From NCBI RefSeq assembly GCF_947500045.1, contig NZ_CANMQQ010000002.1, positions 310,001 through 374,000 on the forward strand: DNA of 64,000 bases, given 5' to 3'. The notes beneath the pieces are model-generated. The model was not told where the DNA came from, made no database searches, and saw only the letters and a program-made list of their open reading frames with translations. Source of the DNA: an uncultured Ruegeria sp. GTDB lineage: Bacteria > Pseudomonadota > Alphaproteobacteria > Rhodobacterales > Rhodobacteraceae. Below, one piece after another: positions 14,968 to 24,071 of the stretch (the stretch's first letter is position 1; every line of letters starts with the position of its first letter). The position numbers were made by a program, and so were the translations under genes.

Positions 14968-16914
14968 ATGTCATTCGATAGTGTTACCGAACAGATTGCA
15001 CACTTTATTGGAACTTTTGATCTTACGATTGAAAAAGCCCGACTGAGGGATCAGTACGAAGAGTTCACCGCCATGCGTCGCAAGGCAGAGCTGGACGAAC
15101 TGGAAAATCCCGCAAAGATCCGGATCAAGTCAGATCTGGAGTTGGATCCGGGTAAATATGGTCCGCTTCCCTATCGGTTTGACACCCCCCCCGCCACTCC
15201 TGAACTTCCACCGCTGTCAGATGGACCCGAGTTCGAGACGGTTGTCGCACTTGCGCCACCGGTCTCATCCGGCCCACCATTACCTGAAGCGACGGCAGGT
15301 ATCGCCGCGACGTTTGTTATCGAACAGAAACTTGAGATCGTGACGGAACTGATCGGTTCGGCGGTTACCTATACATTCCAGAAGATTTTCTTACGCGACA
15401 ACGATGTCGTCGGAGAAGGAGAATTCCGCGATGTCGATCAACTCATAGCGCAGACCGAGGCCGCGGCGCAGGTGGCAGCCTCAATGCATGCGTTCGCCGT
15501 ACCCTCATTCTCGATCTCGGATTACCTGTCTGTCGAGTATGTGGAATCATTGGCCGAAGAATTGTTGGCACCGATCAACGCCGAGGTTGAAGGCGCGGTT
15601 GTTTATCAGTTCCACGGTGAAGACGCGATGGGCGTGATCGTCAATGGTGAGCATGTGGACGAAGCGCCCGTCTGGGACGACCTTCTGCCCCAACACCATC
15701 AGCCCGACGAGGAGGACGAAGACGAAACGCCCGATGCGATGCCCGCCGAGTGGGATCAGGACGACGATGACGAATTCGCCGATGGCCACACGGTGATTGC
15801 TGGGGGCAACCTTGCGATCAACGAAGTCAGCGCGACGGTGGCGTGGGTAGATGCGCCCTATATAGCGGTTGGTGGTAAATCAATCGAACTGACCATGGTC
15901 AGCCAGGTCGCTGTTGTATCGGATATGGATAAAGGCACGAATGGCGGGTCGGGCACCAATGTGGTGCATTCTTCGACGATCGAAGTCGAAGGCAATTCAG
16001 CCCCATGGCTGAAGCAGGGTTCAAGTGATGATGATGCGCCGGCTTTCGTGCATGTCGATTGGATTACAACCGACCTGATCGTAGCAAATTTTATCAAACA
16101 GAGCATCGACGCCACGGATATCGATCATATCGATACCGAGATCAACGCGACGACCACGCTGTATGCGCTGGGTGACAACGAACTGATCGATGTCACAAAC
16201 ATCCTGCAACTTGGCAGCTATTATGACCTGATCATGATCGAAGGCGATATGATTTCGGTTGATGCCTTCATCCAGACCCATGTCTTGATGGACGACGATG
16301 TGGTGACAGGCGGCTTGCCGGGCCTCATCGATGGATCGGATGAGAATCTGGTCATGAATGAAGTATCGCTTTTGACCGAAGGCGAAGACACGCATCAGGC
16401 GATGCAAGCGTCGATGGCCGACGCAATGGCCTTGGGTGAGGATGACATGACGGCGCTGGAAGACGCGCTGATGAGTGATCCAATGTTCGCCGGTATGGAA
16501 CAGATGCGCGTCCTCAAGATTGACGGATCTCTGATACAGGTCAACGTGACTGAGCAATCGACCATCCTCGCGGATCAGGATGACGTTCATTTGCATGGCC
16601 CACATGCCGATGAGACCGAAGTTCTGGCAGGCAGCAACGCGATGCTGAACGCCGCCAACATCACCAAGGCAGGTGTGGATTCGGTTGTTATGGCGCAGGA
16701 CGGGGTCTTTTCCGACCTGCTGTTGCATCAGGCGAGCCTGATCGACATGCCAACAAACGAAGAAATCACCGAGATGACCAACGAGGCGATTGCCGCGCTG
16801 ATGGAAGACGCGGGCATGCCCGGGTACGAAAACGGTATTGGTCCGAGCGGAAACGATCTCACGCCGAACGAAATGGCGAATTCCTCTGATGGCCTGCAGA
16901 CCATGCTGGCCTGA
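14968..16914 (+). CDS. Large acidic Asx-rich protein of a type I secretion locus
   Basis: A 648-residue, strongly acidic protein with no signal peptide. The N-terminal 200 residues contain Pro-rich stretches and helical parts; residues 240-275 are almost all Asp/Glu/His/Pro; the rest is a series of segments with beta character and recurring Asn/Asp pairs, such as HTVIAGGNLAINEVSATVAW, ATDIDHIDTEINAT and EVLAGSNAMLNAANIT. It resembles proteins encoded next to PrtD/HlyD genes in Rhodobacterales, which I know only as uncharacterised type I secretion proteins. It may be a second substrate or a partner that keeps the repeat protein export-ready. An ABC exporter gene follows after 36 bases. Confidence 0.65.
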   Translation: MSFDSVTEQIAHFIGTFDLTIEKARLRDQYEEFTAMRRKAELDELENPAKIRIKSDLELDPGKYGPLPYRFDTPPATPELPPLSDGPEFETVVALAPPVSSGPPLPEATAGIAATFVIEQKLEIVTELIGSAVTYTFQKIFLRDNDVVGEGEFRDVDQLIAQTEAAAQVAASMHAFAVPSFSISDYLSVEYVESLAEELLAPINAEVEGAVVYQFHGEDAMGVIVNGEHVDEAPVWDDLLPQHHQPDEEDEDETPDAMPAEWDQDDDDEFADGHTVIAGGNLAINEVSATVAWVDAPYIAVGGKSIELTMVSQVAVVSDMDKGTNGGSGTNVVHSSTIEVEGNSAPWLKQGSSDDDAPAFVHVDWITTDLIVANFIKQSIDATDIDHIDTEINATTTLYALGDNELIDVTNILQLGSYYDLIMIEGDMISVDAFIQTHVLMDDDVVTGGLPGLIDGSDENLVMNEVSLLTEGEDTHQAMQASMADAMALGEDDMTALEDALMSDPMFAGMEQMRVLKIDGSLIQVNVTEQSTILADQDDVHLHGPHADETEVLAGSNAMLNAANITKAGVDSVVMAQDGVFSDLLLHQASLIDMPTNEEITEMTNEAIAALMEDAGMPGYENGIGPSGNDLTPNEMANSSDGLQTMLA

Positions 16915-16950
16915 TCTTTCCTGATTAACGAGTGACCGGAAGGTTAGTTT

Positions 16951-19236
16951 ATGTCGATCGTTTTTTCGTCGCGCCGAACCCGTTTTGCAAGCCCGTTAGA
17001 TCGGCACGGAGGCGGCGGCCCGTTGACCCCGAAATCCGGTGAAGGCGCAGCAAAGCCGAGCAGTAATACCCCGTGCAATTCAGCGGCCCGACTGCGCCTG
17101 ACCTCTGAGATGCGGTTGGCAGAGTCCAGCCCAGGAACGCAGGCAGCGAAGGCAGCCGCAAGTTCGAGAGAGCCGAAAGAAGCGTCTCAGCCGATGCCAC
17201 ATGCAGATGGATCGGGGTACAAGCAGGCAGAGCAGCAAGATACATCATCGCAATCGTGCGCCGGCTCTCCCCTTCGGCGCGCACCGTCGCAATCCAGTCA
17301 AGATAAGGATCCAGTGGATGGCGACGTTGGGGTGGCCGATGCTGAAGCTTCTGATCGTGAACCTGCCGATCAATCGACTGCGCGCATGACCCCCTCTGTG
17401 TCGTCGGACGGCAAAGACCGCATGGGCACCACGATCGAGGCCAAGGCAAACGAGCCGTTGATGCGCCTGGCAACGGGCGGCGGCGACGGTAACGGGCCAC
17501 CCCAAACTTTCCACAAACGCACCCCACCGGAAGATTTTCAGAAAACACTGCGCACGTCGCTGCGTGCGATCTGGCGAAATCTGGCGTTCGTTCTGGTGCT
17601 GACTTGTGCGACCAACGTCCTGATCCTGGCGATACCGATCTACCTGTTTCAGATCAGTGACCGGGTTTTGACCAGCCGGTCGCTGGATACGTTGATCATG
17701 CTGACCGCGATTGTTGCCGGAGCGGTCATTTTCCAATCCGCGTTTGACGCGGTCCGCCGTTTTATGCTGATGCGCACCGCGGTCGAAGTTGCTGCCCGGC
17801 TCGGCGCCCCGGTTCTGAGCGCAGCCGCGCATGCATCCCTGCATGGTAACGGGCGTGAATATCAAACCTTGGGTGATCTGCAGCAGGTGCGAGGATTTTT
17901 GGTCTCGGGCACGCTGATTTCATTTCTGGACGTTCCGTTCGCACCACTGTTCATTCTGATGATCTTTCTGGTGCATCCGCAGTTGGGGATGATCGTCGTC
18001 ACAACCGCTCTGATCTTGATGGTCATCGCGATAGTCAATCAGAAGATGACGGCCAAGCCGTTTGCCAAGGCCAATCAGGCGCAATCCTTGGCGAACCAGC
18101 ATCTGGATTCGATGTCGCGCAACAGCCAGATCATCAACGCTCTGGCGATGATCCCCGAGGCGGTGCGCATCTGGGGCCGCGACACCGCGCAATCGCTGAC
18201 CTGGCAGGTCAAAGCGCAGGACCGCAATGTGATTTTTGCCGCAATTTCGCGCGCTGTACGTTTGTTGACACAGATTGGCATTCTGGGGTGGGGGGCCTTT
18301 CTGGCACTGCAGGGTGAGATCACCGGCGGCATGGTCATCGCAGCCTCAATCATCGCTGGTCGCGCGTTCGCGCCGATAGAAGGGTCGATAGAAGGCTGGA
18401 ATACATTCCTGCTGACGCGTAGTGCGTTTGGACGGATCAAGGCATTGTTGTCGAGTTCAGCCCTGCAATTTGAAAAACTGCGCCTGCCACGACCCGAAGG
18501 GCGGTTGGATGTGGAGCGTCTGTTGTATGTCCCCGGTGGCACAAAGCAGGTCGTTTTGAACGGGATCACCTTCGCGTTGAACCCGGGTGAGACGCTTGCG
18601 ATCATCGGGAACTCGGGCGCGGGTAAAACCACATTGGGAAAAACGCTTGTCGGCTCGATCCTGCCGACCTCGGGTAGTGTCCGGCTGGATCTTATGGATA
18701 TTCGCAACTGGGATCCGCGCCAGTTCGGCGAGAACATCGGATATTTGCCGCAGGACGTGCAGCTGTTCCCTGGCACCATCAAGGACAACATTGGTCGGAT
18801 GCGCTCCGATGCGACGGATGAACAAATCCACGACGCTGCTGTTCTGGCTGATGTACACAACATGATCGCAACGCTGCCGCAGGGTTATGAAACCGTGGTG
18901 GCCGCAGATGGCTCACCCCTTTCAGGCGGGCAAAAGCAGCGTATCGCACTGGCGCGCGCCTTCTTCGGAAACCCGCGGCTGGTTATTTTGGATGAGCCAA
19001 ACTCGAATCTCGATGTGGCGGGCGACAAGGCACTGGCACGTGCGATTGAGCAGGCGAAGGAAAGCAAAATCACCGTGGTTGTGATCACGCAAAAACCGAC
19101 GCTGCTGAATGTGGTCGACAAGATCATGTTGCTGACCGATGGGCGCGTGGCGCTGTTTGGGCAGCGCGAGCAGGTGCTTGAACAGCTCAACGGGCCGCGC
19201 CAGCAACCGCCCGAATTGCAGGGCAAGGGGGATTAA
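16951..19236 (+). CDS. Type I secretion ABC exporter, PrtD family, with long N-terminal extension
   Basis: A 761-residue inner-membrane exporter that uses ATP to push unfolded substrate through an HlyD/TolC channel. The membrane domain begins near residue 205 with six helices, followed by the ATPase: Walker A GNSGAGKTT (about 553-561), signature LSGGQ (about 657-661), Walker B LVILDEP (about 676-682). PrtD proteins are usually near 570 residues, so the first 190 residues are extra, disordered and rich in Ser, Ala and Pro. ATG at 16951 follows a GAAGG site. Internal ATG codons near residue 156-170 could give a standard-length form. The adaptor gene starts 3 bases after the stop. Confidence 0.88.
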   Translation: MSIVFSSRRTRFASPLDRHGGGGPLTPKSGEGAAKPSSNTPCNSAARLRLTSEMRLAESSPGTQAAKAAASSREPKEASQPMPHADGSGYKQAEQQDTSSQSCAGSPLRRAPSQSSQDKDPVDGDVGVADAEASDREPADQSTARMTPSVSSDGKDRMGTTIEAKANEPLMRLATGGGDGNGPPQTFHKRTPPEDFQKTLRTSLRAIWRNLAFVLVLTCATNVLILAIPIYLFQISDRVLTSRSLDTLIMLTAIVAGAVIFQSAFDAVRRFMLMRTAVEVAARLGAPVLSAAAHASLHGNGREYQTLGDLQQVRGFLVSGTLISFLDVPFAPLFILMIFLVHPQLGMIVVTTALILMVIAIVNQKMTAKPFAKANQAQSLANQHLDSMSRNSQIINALAMIPEAVRIWGRDTAQSLTWQVKAQDRNVIFAAISRAVRLLTQIGILGWGAFLALQGEITGGMVIAASIIAGRAFAPIEGSIEGWNTFLLTRSAFGRIKALLSSSALQFEKLRLPRPEGRLDVERLLYVPGGTKQVVLNGITFALNPGETLAIIGNSGAGKTTLGKTLVGSILPTSGSVRLDLMDIRNWDPRQFGENIGYLPQDVQLFPGTIKDNIGRMRSDATDEQIHDAAVLADVHNMIATLPQGYETVVAADGSPLSGGQKQRIALARAFFGNPRLVILDEPNSNLDVAGDKALARAIEQAKESKITVVVITQKPTLLNVVDKIMLLTDGRVALFGQREQVLEQLNGPRQQPPELQGKGD

Positions 19237-19239
19237 GCG

Positions 19240-20580
19240 ATGAACGAAGTGGCTCGTACCGATGACGGCGTCCTTTGGTATTCCGAGGTTCCGCGCTCGA
19301 TCACTAAGTTCATCGTGATTGGGCTTTTCATGCTGATTGCGTGTTTCGGCGGTTTCGGCATTTGGTCTTTCCGCGCGCCACTAGCGGCGGCGGTTATCGC
19401 ACAAGGCAGCTTTGTCGCAACCGGTCGCAACAAGATCGTACAACACCTGGAAGGCGGGATTATCGAAAATATCCTGGTGTCGGAAGGTGAAACGGTTCAG
19501 GCCGGCCAGATCATGATGACACTGGACCAAACCTCGGCCGAGGCCAATGAGCGCGAGCTGTTCATCCGCAAAATTCGCCTTCAGGCTATGACCGAGAGGC
19601 TTTTAGCTGAACATAGCGAACAGGAGAATCTTGCGTTCTCATCAGCATTGGTCGAGGCGTCAGATGACGTTGAGGTCATGACGATCCTCGACAACCAGAA
19701 GCTAAGCTTCGATGTTTCGCGTAAGACATTGTTGAACGACATTGCTTTGCTTCAGCGCAACATGGAAGCGCTGAAAATTCGCGCTTCGGGGTTTGAGGCG
19801 CAGTTGATCAGCATGGAGCGCCGCTCGGACATATTGCAAGAAGAATATGACACCAAGCTTTCGCTGTTTGAGAAAGGGCTTGTGCGCAAAGGTGATCTGA
19901 ACACGATCCGGCGGGTGCAGGCCGAAGCCGAAGGCCAGTTGGCGCGTCTGCGGGCCGAAACGGCTGAGGTCAATCAGATGTTGCTGAAATATGACGAACA
20001 AATACTGCGAACGCGTTCGGCGTATCGCGAGGCCGCATTGGACGAACTGAGCGTGATCGAGGCCGATCTGGAAAGTGTACGCGAAAAGGCGCGTCAGGCC
20101 CGCAGTGTTCTGGATCGCGCAGTGGTCCGGGCACCGGTTACGGGAACCGTGGTTCGGCTGCACCATCACACGCCCGGTGGGGTGATCGAAACTGGCGAAC
20201 AGATCGCAGAGATTCTGCCCGCTGACGCGCCGTTGATTATTGAAGCGCAGATCCCGCGCACCGAGATTGATAGCGTCATAACCGGACAGATTGCGACTGT
20301 ACGGCTGGTGGCTCTTAATCAGCGTACGACACCGGTTCTGGAGGGGGAGGTTTTCTATGTATCCGCGGATTCTGTTGTCGAAGATTCCGCCGGGATGCCA
20401 CAAGAGGTGTATTTGGCACGTATCTCCCTGACCCCCGTTGAGATGAGCCGTGTGCGGGGGTTCATTCCTACACCCGGGATGCCTGCCGAGATCATGATTC
20501 AGACCGAAGAACGCACATTTGCGGCCTATATCGCAAAGCCGATTGTCGACAGTATGTCGCGTGCTTTCCGGGAACATTGA
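19240..20580 (+). CDS. HlyD-family type I secretion adaptor (PrtE-like)
   Basis: A 446-residue periplasmic adaptor. One transmembrane helix (about residues 22-42), then the lipoyl half (IVQHLEGGIIENILVSEGET), a long coiled-coil hairpin (about 95-285), the second lipoyl half (VVRAPVTGTVVRL) and a beta-barrel domain. These are the standard parts of HlyD/PrtE proteins, which bridge the ABC exporter to a TolC-type outer-membrane channel. It follows the exporter gene by 3 bases. No tolC homologue is present in the window, so the channel must be encoded elsewhere. Confidence 0.92.
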   Translation: MNEVARTDDGVLWYSEVPRSITKFIVIGLFMLIACFGGFGIWSFRAPLAAAVIAQGSFVATGRNKIVQHLEGGIIENILVSEGETVQAGQIMMTLDQTSAEANERELFIRKIRLQAMTERLLAEHSEQENLAFSSALVEASDDVEVMTILDNQKLSFDVSRKTLLNDIALLQRNMEALKIRASGFEAQLISMERRSDILQEEYDTKLSLFEKGLVRKGDLNTIRRVQAEAEGQLARLRAETAEVNQMLLKYDEQILRTRSAYREAALDELSVIEADLESVREKARQARSVLDRAVVRAPVTGTVVRLHHHTPGGVIETGEQIAEILPADAPLIIEAQIPRTEIDSVITGQIATVRLVALNQRTTPVLEGEVFYVSADSVVEDSAGMPQEVYLARISLTPVEMSRVRGFIPTPGMPAEIMIQTEERTFAAYIAKPIVDSMSRAFREH

Positions 20581-20652
20581 TCACCTGAATGACTACACCT
20601 TCAGAATCCTGCATGTTAGCCTACGGCAGTTTCACGCGCAGGAGAGGCGAAG

Positions 20653-21045
20653 ATGTCATTGACGGTAAAAGACATGATGCAAGCTGCAAACGCAGTGGTC
20701 GAGCGCATCAATGCCAGCAGAGCGAAGGAATTGCTGGGGCAGGGGGCGTTGCTTTTGGATTTACGCGACGCGCCCGAACTGGAACGTACCGGCCGCGCCG
20801 TGGGCTCGCATCATATCCCGCGCGGAATGCTGGAGTTCCGGGCCGATCCGGAATTGCCGTCTCATGATCCGGAGCTGCGCAAGGATCGTGTGATTATCCT
20901 GCATTGTGCATCAGGCGGCAGGGCGGCGCTTGCTGGCAAATTGCTAAAGGATATGGGGTATCAGCATGTCTACAATCTGGGCGGGTTCAAGGATTGGGTC
21001 GATGGCGGCGGAGAGTCCACGGGGCCGATGGACAGCGGCATGTAG
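20653..21045 (+). CDS. Rhodanese-like sulfurtransferase
   Basis: A 130-residue single-domain rhodanese. The active-site loop is HCASGGRA with C85 as the persulfide-carrying residue, and the family start LLLDLRDAPELERTG and end YNLGGFKDWVDGGG are present. It moves sulfane sulfur between small thiols or proteins; the partner is unknown. A GGAGAGG site precedes the ATG. It is not obviously linked to the secretion genes upstream. Confidence 0.9.
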   Translation: MSLTVKDMMQAANAVVERINASRAKELLGQGALLLDLRDAPELERTGRAVGSHHIPRGMLEFRADPELPSHDPELRKDRVIILHCASGGRAALAGKLLKDMGYQHVYNLGGFKDWVDGGGESTGPMDSGM

Positions 21046-21130
21046 CGTCGCAAACTGACCCAAATCAAAGCCATACACATTCCATCGCTGTAATGTATTG
21101 GCCAGAAGCCAACCAATAGGATGACCGGCC

Positions 21131-21307
21131 ATGATACGTCTTGCAGCCATGCTTTATTCTTTGATCGCGACCGCCATCGCTGGCAGTGCCGTGATCGCGG
21201 TTCTGGCTGCTGGGATGATCAGTTCTGCGGCCATCATATACGCCGCAGCCACCGGTGCGGTGGTTGCCGTCCCGGTTTCATGGCTGGTGGCAAAGCGTCT
21301 TTACTAA
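21131..21307 (+). CDS. 58-residue membrane protein
   Basis: A short frame with two hydrophobic helices (about residues 8-28 and 32-52) ending in VAKRLY. Proteins of this length and pattern occur in Rhodobacterales, often mislabelled as CTP synthetase; no enzyme domain is possible in 58 residues. Context: a stand-alone gene after the rhodanese gene and convergent with an alpha/beta hydrolase. Function unknown. Confidence 0.6.
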   Translation: MIRLAAMLYSLIATAIAGSAVIAVLAAGMISSAAIIYAAATGAVVAVPVSWLVAKRLY

Positions 21308-21316
21308 GACGCGTGA

Positions 21317-22075
21317 TCAGGCGTTCAGGAATGTTCTGACCGCGGCTTCGAACTCGCGCGGCTTCTCGGCGTGCAGCCAATGACCTGCGCTGGGGATTTT
21401 GGCGAATCGTGCAGCTGGAAACAGGGCGCGAATCCGATCCCGGTGTTCGGGTAAAACATAGTCGGAAGCGGCGCCGGACAAGAACAGGGCCGGGCCGTCG
21501 CAACTGCTTGAAACCTCGGGAAAGCCCATGATTTTGGGCATTTCCTTGGCCAGCACGTCCAGATTCAGGCGCCATTTCTTGTTCTCAACATCCAGTGACT
21601 GCGTAAAAAAGCTCTGGAGAGCTTTTTCAACACCCTGATCTTCCAATTGAACCTCCGCATCCGAACGACGTTCAATGCGGGACATATCAACCGCGCGCAT
21701 CGCTTCGATATACTTGATCTGGCTGTGGTTGTAGGGAACGGGCGCGATGTCGGCTACCACCAGCTTGCGCACCAGATCCGCGTGTTCCAATGCCAGCGTC
21801 ATCGCGGCCTTTCCGCCCATCGAATGCCCGACTACATCCACGATTTCACCGACATTGCCGATCACTTCGGCCAGATCCTGTGCCAATTGCGGATAGCCAT
21901 GCTGGTCGTTCCAAAAGCTGTAGGCGTGATTGCGCATATCGACTGCGATCACCTGACGCTCATCCGACAACCGTCGCGCAATAACGCCCCAATTGCGCGC
22001 CGAGCCATAAAGGCCATGCGCTATCAGCAGGGGCGGTTGATCGGTCGGGTCGCCATGGATGATCGTATTCAGCAT
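21317..22075 (-). CDS. Alpha/beta-fold hydrolase (YbfF-like esterase)
   Basis: A 252-residue hydrolase. It shows the HGLYGSARNW oxyanion segment, the nucleophile elbow GHSMGGK with S85, and the catalytic His near the C-terminus in SAGHWLHAEKP. The pattern fits the YbfF/ABHD11 type of acyl-CoA or ester hydrolase. The ATG at 22075 gives the usual length; the open frame goes on for 115 codons upstream but with no homology-like content and overlapping the divergent gene. Substrate unknown. Confidence 0.85.
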   Translation of the reverse strand: MLNTIIHGDPTDQPPLLIAHGLYGSARNWGVIARRLSDERQVIAVDMRNHAYSFWNDQHGYPQLAQDLAEVIGNVGEIVDVVGHSMGGKAAMTLALEHADLVRKLVVADIAPVPYNHSQIKYIEAMRAVDMSRIERRSDAEVQLEDQGVEKALQSFFTQSLDVENKKWRLNLDVLAKEMPKIMGFPEVSSSCDGPALFLSGAASDYVLPEHRDRIRALFPAARFAKIPSAGHWLHAEKPREFEAAVRTFLNA

Positions 22076-22164
22076 GCTCTTGTGATACGCGTCACCGCGC
22101 AGAACAACCAGCCCCATTGTCGTCAGCGTGGCGCGGGGGTAAATTGATCCGTCAGGAGGCCCAA

Positions 22165-22539
22165 ATGACGCAGGAAATCGATATCCAGACTCGGATCGCA
22201 CAGACCATAGTTTTGCTGCGCAAAAAGCTTGGGGTGAAAGACAAGACCCTGATCGATTCGGTCCGGCGCGCAAAGCGGCGTTTGCCGCGCAAGGTCTACA
22301 AACAAGCCATGGTCTTGGCGCAGGCCGAGAAGATGGCAGAGCACCCCAAGTTGCGGATGGTTTTGGACATGCCAAAGCTCGAAAAAGCCTCGGGCGAGGT
22401 GCAGAGCCATCTGAACGCAATCAATCTGGCCGACCGGCGCTGGGGGTGGTTTCTGAGCTTTCTGGGTTCGCTGGCCTTGGGTCTGATCGTGCTGGCGGCG
22501 CTATCGATTGTTATCCTGCGGTGGCGCGGTTTTATCTGA
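22165..22539 (+). CDS. Unknown protein with C-terminal membrane anchor
   Basis: A 124-residue protein with a strong GGAGG site. The first 85 residues are basic and helical; one transmembrane helix (about residues 94-117) is followed by RWRGFI. This suggests a cytoplasmic domain tethered to the inner membrane. I recognise no family. A bidirectional terminator follows, shared with the convergent glyA. Confidence 0.7.
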   Translation: MTQEIDIQTRIAQTIVLLRKKLGVKDKTLIDSVRRAKRRLPRKVYKQAMVLAQAEKMAEHPKLRMVLDMPKLEKASGEVQSHLNAINLADRRWGWFLSFLGSLALGLIVLAALSIVILRWRGFI

Positions 22540-22558
22540 CCCAATCTGGCCCCAAAGA

Positions 22559-22585
22559 AAAACGGCGCCTTTGCGGCGCCGTTTT
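22559..22585. terminator. Bidirectional terminator
   Basis: A perfect 11-base-pair stem with 5-base loop (AAAACGGCGCC, GGCGCCGTTTT) followed by T-rich sequence on the plus strand and preceded by an A-run that gives T on the minus strand. It separates the convergent membrane-protein gene and glyA. Confidence 0.92.
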
Positions 22586-22607
22586 CTGTTTCACGATCCG
22601 ATTTAGA

Positions 22608-23903
22608 TCAAAGATTTGGGTAGAGTGGAAAGCGCGCGCAGAGTTCAGCGACCTCGGCCTTGACCTTGGCTTCGACCGCGCCGTTTCCATCCTCGCCATT
22701 GGCCGCCAGGCCGTCGACAACCTCGATGATCCAATCCGCGATTTGGCGGAACTCGGTCTCGCCAAAGCCGCGCGTAGTGCCGGCGGGTGAGCCCAGACGA
22801 ATACCGCTGGTGATGGTCGGTTTCTCTGGATCGAATGGAACGCCGTTCTTGTTGCAGGTGATATGTGCGCGACCCAAGGCTTTCTCGGTCGCGTTGCCTT
22901 TGACCCCTTTGGGGCGTAGGTCGACCAGAACCACATGGGTGTCGGTGCCGTGGGTAACGGTATCCAGACCGCCTTTGATCAACTGATCTGAAAGTGCCTG
23001 CGCGTTGATCACAACCTGCTTGATGTAATCTTTGAATGCGGGTTGCAGCGCCTCGCCAAAGGCGACCGCCTTACCAGCGATCACATGCATCAGCGGGCCG
23101 CCCTGAATGCCGGGGAAAATCGCCGAGTTCACTTTTTTGGCGATCGCCTCGTCATTGGTCAGGATCATGCCGCCACGCGGGCCACGCAACGTCTTGTGTG
23201 TGGTTGTTGTGACCACATGCGCATGCGGGAAGGGGCTGGGGTGTTCGCCTGCGGCGATCAACCCCGCGATATGGGCCATGTCAACATGTAGGTAAGCGCC
23301 AACCATGTCAGCAATCTCGCGCATGCGGGCAAAATCAATGACGCGCGGGATGGCCGAGCCACCGGCGATGATCAGCTTGGGCTGATGTTCTTTCGCAAGT
23401 GTTTCGATCTGGTCATAATCGATCAGGTTATCCTGCTTGCGAACACCGTAATGTACCGCATTGAACCACTTGCCCGACTGGTTCGGGGCCGCCCCGTGCG
23501 TCAGGTGGCCACCGGCGTCAAGGCTCATGCCCAAAATGGTGTCGCCGGGCTTGATCAGCGCCTGAAAAACACCCTGATTCGCCTGAGAGCCCGAGTTCGG
23601 TTGCACGTTGGCAAATCCGCACCCGAACAGCTGCTTGGCACGGTCGATGGCCAGGTTCTCGGCGATGTCCACGTATTGGCACCCGCCATAGTAGCGGCGG
23701 CCGGGGTAACCTTCGGCGTATTTGTTGGTCATGACCGAGCCCTGCGCCTCCATCACGGCGGCAGAGACGATGTTCTCGGACGCGATCAGCTCGATCTCGT
23801 CGCGCTGGCGACCCAGTTCGGATGTGATCGAGCCAAAAAGCTCGGGGTCACGATCCGCAAGGTACTGGGTGAAGAATCCGGTATCACGAAGGTTGGCGTT
23901 CAT
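22608..23903 (-). CDS. glyA: Serine hydroxymethyltransferase
   Basis: A 431-residue PLP enzyme that interconverts serine plus tetrahydrofolate with glycine plus 5,10-methylene-tetrahydrofolate. The PLP-binding Lys is K237 in [16 protein letters not shown]208 in [11 protein letters not shown] contacts the PLP ring; the N-terminal [10 protein letters not shown] motif is intact. Full length for a bacterial GlyA. It ends at a strong terminator and is followed upstream, divergently, by nadK. It supplies one-carbon units in the cytoplasm. Confidence 0.97.
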   Translation of the reverse strand: MNANLRDTGFFTQYLADRDPELFGSITSELGRQRDEIELIASENIVSAAVMEAQGSVMTNKYAEGYPGRRYYGGCQYVDIAENLAIDRAKQLFGCGFANVQPNSGSQANQGVFQALIKPGDTILGMSLDAGGHLTHGAAPNQSGKWFNAVHYGVRKQDNLIDYDQIETLAKEHQPKLIIAGGSAIPRVIDFARMREIADMVGAYLHVDMAHIAGLIAAGEHPSPFPHAHVVTTTTHKTLRGPRGGMILTNDEAIAKKVNSAIFPGIQGGPLMHVIAGKAVAFGEALQPAFKDYIKQVVINAQALSDQLIKGGLDTVTHGTDTHVVLVDLRPKGVKGNATEKALGRAHITCNKNGVPFDPEKPTITSGIRLGSPAGTTRGFGETEFRQIADWIIEVVDGLAANGEDGNGAVEAKVKAEVAELCARFPLYPNL

Positions 23904-24071
23904 AATGGCTCCGCAGGGCTGGGGTAAATCTGGCGAATTTCCTATCGGAAACCACGTCGCGAAGAAAGACTGTAAAGCGACGAATTGGCCCGCTATGGCG
24001 TCAACTCTGGCCTATTGCGGAAAGGTATGTTTGTTTCGGAACCAAATGTGCAGCACTGGAAACCACAAATC

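Noticed and set aside
12397..16914. RTX calcium-binding repeats
   Set aside because: Glycine and Asp/Asn are abundant, but the GGxGxDxUx nonapeptide is not present in a regular array.
16949..17548. 199-codon antisense frame over the exporter start
   Set aside because: Arg/Pro/Cys-rich shadow of a low-complexity region with no domain or ribosome site.
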